A stretch of DNA of 64,000 nucleotides from Granulosicoccus sp045106195 (GTDB taxonomy: Bacteria > Pseudomonadota > Gammaproteobacteria > Granulosicoccales > Granulosicoccaceae). A program made the position numbers and the translations under genes. Positions 56,419 through 64,000 of the stretch are shown here, in pieces (positions within the stretch are counted from its first letter, which is position 1; each line of letters opens with the position of its first letter). The notes under the pieces are model-generated. The model ran no database searches and was not told where the DNA came from. It worked only from the letters and a program-made list of their open reading frames with translations. The stretch is from positions 48,676-112,675 of the forward strand of contig JBGCEH010000058.1 of assembly GCA_045106195.1 (NCBI GenBank), read 5' to 3'.

Positions 56419-57512
56419 TGAGCAACCTGGACAACAAACGCTACTTCTCGTCGTTCGATGAGTCTGCGCTTTGGCATGAGTCAGAGCCGCTGCTATGCAC
56501 ATCGGTGGTACCAGAGGCTCCAAACGTTGCGACGTTCAGTTTCTGCTCACCCTCTGGCGCATGGTTCAAGTTCAAGCCTGGGCAGTTCATACAACTGGAT
56601 CTGCCGCTGGATCAAGGAACACAGCAAAGGGTATACACAATCTCATCTTCCCCATCTCGACCACTATCACTGTCAGTAACGGTGAAGGCTCAGAAAGATA
56701 GCGTGGGCGGACGATGGATGTTGGATCAACTCAAGCCCGGGATGTCACTATCAGCCAAAGGACCTAATGGTATTTTTGTTTTGCCGGACGACAAGCCACG
56801 CAAATACCTCTTCATATCGGCAGGTTCTGGTATTACACCATCACTGGCTATGACCACTTATCTGTTTGACATAGGCAAAGCACCGGATATTTGTTTTGTG
56901 CATTGCGCACAGCGTCCCTCAGATATTATCGCTCGGCGTCATGTCGAAAGCATGGTGTCACGTGAACCAAAGATAAAGTTACATTATCTCGTTGAAGAGG
57001 ACGACCCGTATTCAGTCTGGGCAGGCTATCGCGGTCGTTTGACGCAACTCATGCTGGGTATCATGGCGCCCGATTATGTCGACAGGGAAGTATTCTGTTG
57101 TGGTCCCGAGCCTTTCATGCAATCTGTGCGAGACATGCTGAACGCCCTAGGCTTTGACATGGCCCACTATCAACAAGAGAGTTTCGGTCCTCTTGTATCG
57201 GAATCTGCCAATGAAGTCGAATTGAACGATACGATCCCCAATGAAGAATCAGCATCGAAAGTGGTGTTTTCCCGTTCAAACGTAGAAACAGAGTGTTTGC
57301 AAACGGATACCGTACTGGCGGTGGCCAAAGCGTCCGGACTGAATATTCCATCCGGGTGCACGATGGGTCTGTGCGGTACCTGCAAAGTCAAAAAAACCTC
57401 AGGTGTGGTTCACATGGTCCACAACGGAGGAATCAGCACGACAGATATCAAGAAGGGATTCATTCTAGCCTGCTGCTCTCATCCAATGGGCAGTGTGGAG
57501 ATTGATATTTAG
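56418..57512 (+). CDS. Oxygenase reductase with FAD/NAD domain and C-terminal ferredoxin (GbcB-like)
   Basis: 364 residues from the ATG 56418-56420, which shares two bases with the oxygenase stop. An FAD-binding barrel (RVYTISSSPSRP, about 75-86) and an NAD(P) domain (YLFISAGSGITPSLAM and VFCCGPEPFM) are followed by a plant-type [2Fe-2S] ferredoxin with CTMGLCGTC and a later Cys in ILACCS. It passes electrons from NAD(P)H to the Rieske protein. The FAD-NAD-Fd order matches GbcB. It is convergent with the epoxide hydrolase gene, 20 bp apart. Confidence 0.88.
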   Translation: MSNLDNKRYFSSFDESALWHESEPLLCTSVVPEAPNVATFSFCSPSGAWFKFKPGQFIQLDLPLDQGTQQRVYTISSSPSRPLSLSVTVKAQKDSVGGRWMLDQLKPGMSLSAKGPNGIFVLPDDKPRKYLFISAGSGITPSLAMTTYLFDIGKAPDICFVHCAQRPSDIIARRHVESMVSREPKIKLHYLVEEDDPYSVWAGYRGRLTQLMLGIMAPDYVDREVFCCGPEPFMQSVRDMLNALGFDMAHYQQESFGPLVSESANEVELNDTIPNEESASKVVFSRSNVETECLQTDTVLAVAKASGLNIPSGCTMGLCGTCKVKKTSGVVHMVHNGGISTTDIKKGFILACCSHPMGSVEIDI

Positions 57513-57532
57513 TGGACAACTGAGTGACACTT

Positions 57533-58693
57533 TCAATGATCTGACCAAACCAGGCTTCTGACAAATTTTCGAATATCCCTAATGAGAAGATCAGGCTCCT
57601 CCATCGCCGCAAAGTGACCGCCACGAGGCATCTCGGTCCACTGTGTGACATTGTAAATCCGTTCGGCGTAACTGCGTGGAGGCCATGCCAGCAATTCCGC
57701 AGGAAACAAGGCACAGCCAGTGGGAACCTCAACTCTCAAACCATCCGCTGATAACAGTCGCCCACCCTCTTCGCGGCGTCCGTAGTAAATCCAGGAGGCT
57801 GTATTGAAAGTCCGGGTTACGATGTAGACCATAATATTGGTCAGCAATTGATCTTTGGTATAAACGCTTTCTACATCGTCTCTCGTAGTATCAGACCAAC
57901 CATGCATCTTCTCCAGTATCCAGGCCGCCACCCCGACCGGACTGTCCATCATCGCATAGCTCAGGGTTTGCGGTTTGGTTGCCTGCAGTGTGCGGTATCC
58001 ATCCTGGATGATCTGGTCTTTTTCGAACTGGGTAGCCCAGGCGATTTCTTCTGCACCTTTGGGTTCGTCCTTGTGCCGCATGGTAAGAATATTGATATGA
58101 ATGGCAGCACAGGCCGATGCGTGGTCAAATCCGAGCCAACTTGAAATCGCACCTCCCCAATCTCCCCCTTGCGCAATATATTTTTGATACCCCAGTACAT
58201 CAGTCATCAACGTGTTGAACATGGTCGCCATTTTTCTTGGCCCGAAGGGTCTTGGAGGGCGGCCTGAGAATCCAAACCCAGGTAATGAGGGTGCAACGAC
58301 ATCAAAGGCATCTTCTACCAAACCACCATGATTTTCCGGATGTGCCAGCAAATCAATAAAATCCAGAAACTCAACAATAGTTCCCGGCCAACCATGACTT
58401 ATAATCAGAGGCTTGGGATTTGGTCCGCTGCCCTTTTCATGAATAAAATGAATATCAATGCCATCAATGGGAACAGTGAACTGAGAAAACTGATTGATGC
58501 GCCCCTCCGCTTTGCGCCAATCGAACTCGTTAACCCAATAGTCACAGAATTCCTTCATGTAATCCAGGTTTGTACCGTATTCCCAGCCGCCATCATCAGG
58601 CATTTCGTGCCAGGGGTAATTACGCACACGCGCTTGAATGAACTTGAGCGTGTCGTCGGGTACTGCAATAGAGAAAGGTTGGCAGGTGCTCAT
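57533..58693 (-). CDS. Epoxide hydrolase (EHN-type alpha/beta hydrolase)
   Basis: 386 residues from the ATG 58691-58693 (MSTCQPFSIAVPDDTL), which fits the family N-terminus; an upstream in-frame start at 58744 would add 17. The N-terminal EHN domain (YPWHEMPDDGGWEYGTNLDY) precedes an alpha/beta hydrolase with HGWPG oxyanion hole, the nucleophile Asp in QGGDWGG, lid tyrosines including SWIYYGRREE, and the catalytic His in RGGHFAAMEEP. It opens epoxides to diols, in detoxification or catabolism. Its substrate and any link to the adjacent oxygenase are unknown. Confidence 0.9.
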   Translation of the reverse strand: MSTCQPFSIAVPDDTLKFIQARVRNYPWHEMPDDGGWEYGTNLDYMKEFCDYWVNEFDWRKAEGRINQFSQFTVPIDGIDIHFIHEKGSGPNPKPLIISHGWPGTIVEFLDFIDLLAHPENHGGLVEDAFDVVAPSLPGFGFSGRPPRPFGPRKMATMFNTLMTDVLGYQKYIAQGGDWGGAISSWLGFDHASACAAIHINILTMRHKDEPKGAEEIAWATQFEKDQIIQDGYRTLQATKPQTLSYAMMDSPVGVAAWILEKMHGWSDTTRDDVESVYTKDQLLTNIMVYIVTRTFNTASWIYYGRREEGGRLLSADGLRVEVPTGCALFPAELLAWPPRSYAERIYNVTQWTEMPRGGHFAAMEEPDLLIRDIRKFVRSLVWSDH

Positions 58694-58927
58694 GAGCAGA
58701 CTATGACTATTCAATTCCTGTAAAAGGTAACCCAAAAAAGGCAAGCTCGTAAGAGACAGGTAAAAATATTTACAGGACGGTATTCATGCTGGACTCCCCC
58801 CTTGTGTTCCTTGCACCCTGACACTTCATATGACAATAAAAGAGCCACATTCAGCGGTTCATTGATCAGCCGTTATCCGTTGATATGGTCGGCGTTGAGG
58901 TAAAGACTTTTAAATAATATCGCACCC

Positions 58928-61900
58928 TCATTTCACGGTTCCGCTACGCTTTTGCACTTCGCGCTCGTTCATCTGTTGAGTGACCACATCACTTGACAAC
59001 GGTTTTGAAAACAGGAAGCCCTGAATCTGATCGCACTTCCATTGTTTAAGCAGATCGAATTGATCAGTCTCCTCGACACCTTCGGCGATAACGTTAATGC
59101 CAAGCTTCTGGCCCAGAACAACAATAGTCCGGGTAATTTCAGCAGCCTTGTTGCTGGTACCCAGATTTCGAATGAAAGAGCGGTCGATCTTGATCGTACT
59201 CAGTGGAAACTGATTCAGGTAACGAAGTGAGGTCTGTCCGGTGCCAAAATCATCGACCGCTATCGCGACACCATAATCGCGCAGGTCACGTAAGATTCTG
59301 GATACGGACGTAAAATCATCGACCAGAACATCTTCGGTTACTTCAAGCTCCAGACGGCTGGGTTCTAGTTGGTAGCGGCTAAGAATATCAACCACCTTCG
59401 AAAAGAAGGTTTTGTCCTTGAACTGTTGCGGGGAGACGTTGACCGAGATGCTGGGCAGCTTACTACCCTCAGTACACGACCAGGTGGATGCGAATTCACA
59501 GGCATTGTCCAATACATACTCGCCTATTCTGTCCATCAGATTCAGCTTCTCTGCAACAGGGATGAAGTCTGCAGGCGAGATCTCGCCACGCACAGGGTGT
59601 GCCCAGCGTATCAAGGCTTCGTAGCCGATAACAGCCTCTGTCACTGTATCAATCTGCGGTTGATACATCAGGTAGAATTCCTTGTTATTGATCGCTCGCA
59701 GCAGATCCTGTTCAATCTGTCTTTGTTCGTCAGCGTCCTGGTCATGCAGTGGCTTGAAACTGACAACACAACCCTTGCCAGAATCTTTCGCCGCGTACAG
59801 TGCCAGGTCAGCCATGCGTAACAGGTTGTCAGGAGCGCAGTCATCCTGCGGGTATCTGGATAAACCAACACTGGCACCGATACGTAGGGTCAGAGTCTGT
59901 ACATGGAATGGATCGGACAGTTTTTCAACAAGACGTATAGACACCGACTCACTCATCTTTGTAGCGATGTGTGACTCGATTGCCTGAAACACAACGACAA
60001 ATTCATCGCCACCCGTACGGTAGGCGATATCCAGCGGGCGCAGAAAATGATGTAACCGGTCAGCGACCTGCACCAGTAGCTCATCACCTATAGTATGACC
60101 ATAAGCGTCGTTTACTGCCTTGAAACCATCGAGATCGATACCAGCCACCACAACCGAATGTCCTGATACACCTGCTTTTTCAATGGCTCTGTCAAGATCT
60201 TGTGACAAGGCACGTCGGTTCGGCAATCCTGTCAGCTCATCATGCATCGACAAGTACAGCGCTTTATCCTCTGCAGATTTGCGAAGCGAAATGTCGGTTA
60301 TGGTCCCTTTGTAACCTGTTGCATTTCCGTGAACGTCATGACTGGGAATGGCTCTTACCTCCACTGCAATGGCATCGCCAGATTGTCGGCCTATCCTCAA
60401 CTGAGCTTCGAATACCGGAGTCCGATGTCCTTGTTCCAGACTACTGCGCAGCTGCCCAAGTTCCCGCTCGGAAAACTCCAGTACATCCAAAAGATTTTTA
60501 CCGAGTAATTCGTCCTGACACCAACCCGCGATGTGAGTGTCGGTGTTAGCGTGAATAAAGCTCAGCTGCAGGTTCAGGTCAGATTCCCAAAGCCAGTCTG
60601 AAGCGGTTTCAGCAAACTGTTTGAAACGACGTTGAGCATCCTGGATCTGTTCGCTGGCTGATTCATACTTGTCGATAATCTGATTTAAGGTGCTTGCCAA
60701 CTCTGAATGTTCATCGTCGTCGATGTTTAAGCCTTCGGCAAAGCTTGATTGGTCAGTGAGTTTATCGCTTAATGCATTTTGCAAACGATTGATACCTATG
60801 GATTCCCCGTGTTCTGTGTAATTAAGTCCGAGCAGTTCCGCGTCGGCAGATACACGTACGTCCATGAATCGCCTGAGCAGGCTGATGGTTATCCAGGTAG
60901 CCAGGCAGGTAAAGGCTGCTATCACGATGATTCCGATTGCTTGCACACTAAACTGTACCAACCGAGACTGCGACTGCATGGCCGACACGGGCATGACAAA
61001 TGCCACACTCAACGTACCTAGAATGCCAGCAATACCGTGTGTGGCGACAACATCGAGGGGGTCATCCAGTTTATATCGATAAAGCAAGACATGTGCAGCA
61101 TACGTGGAAATCGCACCGCCACTGGCACCGACGACCATCGCTTCATGCATACTGAGCACGTGTATGCTAGCGGTACAGGCAACCAGACCACCCAGCAAAC
61201 CACTTATGACTCGCGCCGGATTAAATACGCCCTTGTCAATGAGCACACCGACAAGCATTCCCGCACAGCCACCAAAGACACCGGCTGTTATCGTGTTGAA
61301 CAGAATTCTACTCAGCCGAGGATCCTCTGGCGATACGCTCCCACCATTGAAACCCAGCCATCCGACCAGCAATACGAACACACCGTACAGCGCTATCACT
61401 GCGTTATGCGCTGGCATGACCCTGGGCTTACCTTCGTCGTCAAAACGTCCTATGCGAGGTCCGACCATTATGATTGCAACCAGACCCACCCAGGCGCCAA
61501 CACCATGCACAACTGTCGATCCGGCGAAATCGATGAAACCAAGATCATTAAGCCAGGCGCTAACCTCAGGGTTAAACTGGTTACCCCAAACCAATCTACC
61601 AGCGATCGGATAGATAAGCCCGGCAACAACGACAGTAATGGCAAGGTAGGCACGAAATGAGATTCTCTCCGCCACTGCGCCGGAGACAATGGTGGCAGCG
61701 GTACTACAGAATGCAACCTGAAAAATAAAATGTAACGGCGTAAGGCTACCGTACGAGTCGACTGTTTGCAGAGCGGTATCATCGACCAGAGAACTGATAG
61801 AGGCGCCAAACATTAAGAGGCTACCGCCACTGAAGAAAACTACCCAGACGACTATCAGATCTGAGACGTTTTTCTGAGCGACATTAATCGAGTTTTTGGA

Positions 61901-62014
61901 TCGTACCCGACCGCCCTCAAGCATGAGGAACCCTGCCTGCATGGACAGCACCAAAATGCTGGCAATAATAAGCCACAGCAAGCCTAGTTCGCTGTCCGGG
62001 TCCATTGAACGCAC
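58928..62014 (-). CDS. Ammonium-transporter-like sensor fused to PAS-GGDEF-EAL
   Basis: 1028 residues. Residues ~8-385 are an Amt/Rh-type membrane domain with about eleven helices; the twin histidines of the conduction pore are His170 (STVVHGVGAW) and His326 (VATHGIAGILG). A ~70-residue linker leads to a PAS domain (~460-580, ending GTITDISLRKSAEDK). The GGDEF domain is canonical (GGDEF 668-672) with inhibitory-site RPLD (659-662) five residues before it. The EAL domain has EAL (799-801), DDFGTG (921-926) and EGVEE (978-982), so both synthesis and hydrolysis of c-di-GMP look possible. Likely an inner-membrane ammonium sensor controlling c-di-GMP. Confidence 0.93.
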   Translation of the reverse strand: MRSMDPDSELGLLWLIIASILVLSMQAGFLMLEGGRVRSKNSINVAQKNVSDLIVVWVVFFSGGSLLMFGASISSLVDDTALQTVDSYGSLTPLHFIFQVAFCSTAATIVSGAVAERISFRAYLAITVVVAGLIYPIAGRLVWGNQFNPEVSAWLNDLGFIDFAGSTVVHGVGAWVGLVAIIMVGPRIGRFDDEGKPRVMPAHNAVIALYGVFVLLVGWLGFNGGSVSPEDPRLSRILFNTITAGVFGGCAGMLVGVLIDKGVFNPARVISGLLGGLVACTASIHVLSMHEAMVVGASGGAISTYAAHVLLYRYKLDDPLDVVATHGIAGILGTLSVAFVMPVSAMQSQSRLVQFSVQAIGIIVIAAFTCLATWITISLLRRFMDVRVSADAELLGLNYTEHGESIGINRLQNALSDKLTDQSSFAEGLNIDDDEHSELASTLNQIIDKYESASEQIQDAQRRFKQFAETASDWLWESDLNLQLSFIHANTDTHIAGWCQDELLGKNLLDVLEFSERELGQLRSSLEQGHRTPVFEAQLRIGRQSGDAIAVEVRAIPSHDVHGNATGYKGTITDISLRKSAEDKALYLSMHDELTGLPNRRALSQDLDRAIEKAGVSGHSVVVAGIDLDGFKAVNDAYGHTIGDELLVQVADRLHHFLRPLDIAYRTGGDEFVVVFQAIESHIATKMSESVSIRLVEKLSDPFHVQTLTLRIGASVGLSRYPQDDCAPDNLLRMADLALYAAKDSGKGCVVSFKPLHDQDADEQRQIEQDLLRAINNKEFYLMYQPQIDTVTEAVIGYEALIRWAHPVRGEISPADFIPVAEKLNLMDRIGEYVLDNACEFASTWSCTEGSKLPSISVNVSPQQFKDKTFFSKVVDILSRYQLEPSRLELEVTEDVLVDDFTSVSRILRDLRDYGVAIAVDDFGTGQTSLRYLNQFPLSTIKIDRSFIRNLGTSNKAAEITRTIVVLGQKLGINVIAEGVEETDQFDLLKQWKCDQIQGFLFSKPLSSDVVTQQMNEREVQKRSGTVK

Positions 62015-62577
62015 TCATGTAAATACAACTGCTATCGGCTGAATACCTGTTGACTTGATCGGACTGGCTGACCTTTATTGAGACACAGGGGGAATATTCA
62101 TCGCCAGTGTTGAGTTGGGCGTTACTTCTCTGGGATCTCAGTTACCGTCTTCAATCAATCTAGCACCAATGTTGTGCAGTACCGGTCTGTCAATTTCTTA
62201 GTGGCATCTACAGAGACTCTGGGCCAGGCATTTGGATCATGTGGGTTCACGCGAAAACGGAGATGCCTGTTACGACAGCAAACATACTTGTTTGATCACG
62301 TATGCCAGCAATGGGAAGTGTCATTCCGGTGTACTTATGAAGCGATCTGTTAAGCAGCATAGCTGTAATACAAGCTCTACTGCAACATTGGTGATTGATG
62401 CTTTGCGCTCTTAACTGTCTTAATGTTTTTACTATTGACAACGTAATTCCGCACATCTCGCTGGTTATTGATGACCGAAGCCACCGGAACGACCCTGTAT
62501 TTTTAAAATACAGCTAGCGTGAGCTGAAATGACAGGCATATACTGGAGCTATCAATAGTGCTGTTCTTTAATTCATT
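62015..62577. other. 560 bp divergent region between the Amt fusion and glgC
   Basis: Two overlapping frames of 60-69 codons (about 62232-62456) on opposite strands have no coding character. A TTGACAACG (62435-62443) is the closest to a -35 element for glgC that I can see, 135 bp upstream of its start. No strong hairpin. Confidence 0.4.
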
Positions 62578-63825
62578 ATGGCTAAAGATACTATCTGCGT
62601 AGTACTCGCAGGCGGAAGGGGCTCGCGCCTTCATCCGCTGACTGCCGATAGGGCTAAGCCGAGTGTGCCGTTTGGCGGAAAGTATCGGGTGATTGACTTT
62701 GCGCTCAGTAATTGTTTGCACTCTGGACTTCGCCGCATATTGGTGCTGACACAATACAAGTCGCACTCACTGCAAAAACATCTGCGTGATGCATGGTCCG
62801 TTTTTAGTCCTGACCTGGGTGAATACATTACCGCGGTTCCACCGCAAATGCGTACGGGAGATTCCTGGTATTCAGGCACAGCGGATGCCATCTACCAGAA
62901 CATGTATTTACTAGAACGTAGTGGTGCAAAGCGGGTACTTATTCTGTCGGGCGATCACGTCTATCGTATGGATTACGAGGCTATGGTGAACAACCACAAT
63001 GAACTGAACGCTGATCTGTCGGTAGCATGTATGAAGGTACCTTTGGCTGACGCTACAGGGTTTGGTGTTACCAAGGTGGATGAAAAAAGTCGTATTATTC
63101 AGTTCGAAGAGAAACCAGAGAGTCCTTCTGCGTTACCTGATGATCCTGATCATGCACTGGCTTCAATGGGAATCTATATCTTCAATATTGATATCCTGCG
63201 TAAGGAGCTCGAAAAGGACTCCCGCAACGATAACTCCTCACATGATTTTGGCAACGATCTACTTCCTCAGCTAATTCAATCACAACGCGTATTTGGTTAT
63301 AAGTTTGGTGGTGCGCAAGGCAGAGTAACCTCAGATCGGTATTGGCGTGATGTAGGTACTTTGGACACCTACTACAACGCTAATATGGATCTTCTATCAG
63401 CGAATCCACCGCTCGATCTTTATCAGGATTCGTGGCCAATAAGAACATTTCAGGGACAACATCCACCTGCCAAAGTCACGACGCGAAGCCCAGGCAAGAT
63501 AAACAATTCAATGTTGTGTAATGGTTGCATCGTGACCGGAGGTGTTGTGACCAATTCCATCTTGTCTGCGCGGGTTCGGATCGAATCTGATGCTCTCGTG
63601 GATTCATGTATCCTTTTTGACAACGTGCGCGTCGGACGCGGCACCAGGCTTAGACGATGTATCGTCGACAAGGATGTCCGTATACCACCGGGCACTGAAA
63701 TTGGTTTTGATCGGATTGCCGATATGACCCGTTTTCAGGTATCGAGTAACGGTGTTGTTGCCGTTTCAAAAGAGGCGTTCGCAGACGCCCCAATTTCGCT
63801 TGGCGATATGTCATTGCTCACCTGA
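62578..63825 (+). CDS. glgC: Glucose-1-phosphate adenylyltransferase
   Basis: 415 residues, normal length for bacterial GlgC. The nucleotidyltransferase domain has VVLAGGRGSRLHPLT, RAKPSVPFGGKYRVIDFALS, WYSGTADAIYQN and the metal Asp in LSGDHVYRMDY. Substrate motif FEEKP and the C-terminal left-handed beta-helix (hexapeptide pattern, NSILSARVRIESDALVDSC) are intact. It makes ADP-glucose for glycogen synthesis. Allosteric control by glycolytic intermediates is usual for the family. No other glycogen gene follows within the window. Confidence 0.95.
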   Translation: MAKDTICVVLAGGRGSRLHPLTADRAKPSVPFGGKYRVIDFALSNCLHSGLRRILVLTQYKSHSLQKHLRDAWSVFSPDLGEYITAVPPQMRTGDSWYSGTADAIYQNMYLLERSGAKRVLILSGDHVYRMDYEAMVNNHNELNADLSVACMKVPLADATGFGVTKVDEKSRIIQFEEKPESPSALPDDPDHALASMGIYIFNIDILRKELEKDSRNDNSSHDFGNDLLPQLIQSQRVFGYKFGGAQGRVTSDRYWRDVGTLDTYYNANMDLLSANPPLDLYQDSWPIRTFQGQHPPAKVTTRSPGKINNSMLCNGCIVTGGVVTNSILSARVRIESDALVDSCILFDNVRVGRGTRLRRCIVDKDVRIPPGTEIGFDRIADMTRFQVSSNGVVAVSKEAFADAPISLGDMSLLT

Positions 63826-63840
63826 CGCTCACACTTATAT

Positions 63841-63886
63841 GTGGATTCTCACCTTTGCGGGAACGACGGCATATGCAGGAATGACG
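63841..63886. repeat. Dispersed-repeat-like sequence ('W-I-x-x-F-A-G-x-T' type)
   Basis: Just after glgC, a plus-strand frame reads WILTFAGTTAYAGMT, with bases TTTGCGGGAACGAC and GCAGGAATGACG. This matches the translated form of a short repeat scattered between genes in many proteobacteria. Only one copy is in the window, so the family cannot be proven here. Confidence 0.4.
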
Positions 63887-63927
63887 TGGGACAGGGATGA
63901 AAGCACAAATCCGGTCCGCAGAACGAC

Positions 63928-63952
63928 AAAAGGCCACCCCGGAGGATGGCCT
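63928..63952 (-). terminator. Intrinsic terminator for a leftward gene beyond the right edge
   Basis: Read on the minus strand, AGGCCATCC-TCC-GGGGTGGCC folds into a GC-rich stem followed by TTTT. On the plus strand there is no T run, so it most likely ends a minus-strand transcript whose gene lies past 64000. Confidence 0.65.
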
Positions 63953-64000
63953 GATGGCGCTCAGGGACTCTACCTATGTAGAGTGTGTGACAAATAAAAC

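Noticed and set aside
62232..62456. Two overlapping short frames upstream of glgC
   Set aside because: On opposite strands, neither with a ribosome binding site or known motif.

Overview
The window is a dense bacterial chromosome segment with moderate GC and no rRNA, tRNA, CRISPR array, insertion sequence or phage gene that I can see. Several gene families point to a gammaproteobacterium: YbiT, DbpA, a complete pel cluster, a DUF3612 XRE regulator, Zur/ZnuABC and a small conserved CxxC protein. The many uptake and osmolyte/purine catabolism genes suggest a large-genome marine heterotroph (Granulosicoccus-like bacteria would fit, but nothing here proves it).

Layout. 1-5.9 kb: glycerol uptake and phosphorylation, with a glpSTPQ ABC transporter (cut off at the left edge), a DeoR-type regulator and a divergent glpK. 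5.9-9.2 kb: two ribosome-related genes, ABC-F ybiT and RNA helicase dbpA. 9.6-23.1 kb: a full Pel exopolysaccharide operon transcribed leftward in the permuted order pelC-D-E-F-G-A-B. PelA carries an extra N-terminal lipoprotein segment that resembles PelC. 23.3-25.6 kb: an acetylpolyamine-amidohydrolase/HDAC-like gene converging on a DAO-type FAD oxidoreductase. 25.7-28.8 kb: zur-znuC-znuB divergent from znuA around a Zur-box-like site. 28.9-33 kb: small secreted, membrane and zinc-ribbon-like proteins, a DUF3612 regulator and a DUF599 protein. 33.4-36.2 kb: bacteriophytochrome histidine kinase plus heme oxygenase, overlapping by 4 bp. 36.2-45.7 kb: a leftward catabolic operon converting allantoate through ureidoglycine, oxalurate and carbamoyl phosphate plus oxamate to ATP, ammonia and oxalate. 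46.2-48.2 kb: a class III nucleotide cyclase convergent with a coiled-coil membrane protein, followed by a perfect CRP-type palindrome. 48.9-52.8 kb: a 1316-residue exported subtilase with a C-terminal beta-helix. 53.2-58.7 kb: an ANL CoA ligase, a GbcA/GbcB-like Rieske oxygenase and reductase, and an epoxide hydrolase. 58.9-63.8 kb: an ammonium-transporter-like protein fused to PAS-GGDEF-EAL, and glgC.

How the parts may work together (inference). PelD keeps a c-di-GMP-binding RxxD motif, and the Amt-PAS-GGDEF-EAL protein could tie c-di-GMP to ammonium supply. The allantoate operon releases ammonia and yields ATP by carbamate kinase. The cyclase and the CRP-type site suggest cAMP signalling nearby. 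The items most worth a second look are the PelC-like domain on PelA, the complementary degeneration of motifs in GlpS and GlpT, the subtilase/beta-helix protein, the Amt-c-di-GMP fusion, and the CRP-type palindrome in a 0.68 kb gene-free stretch.
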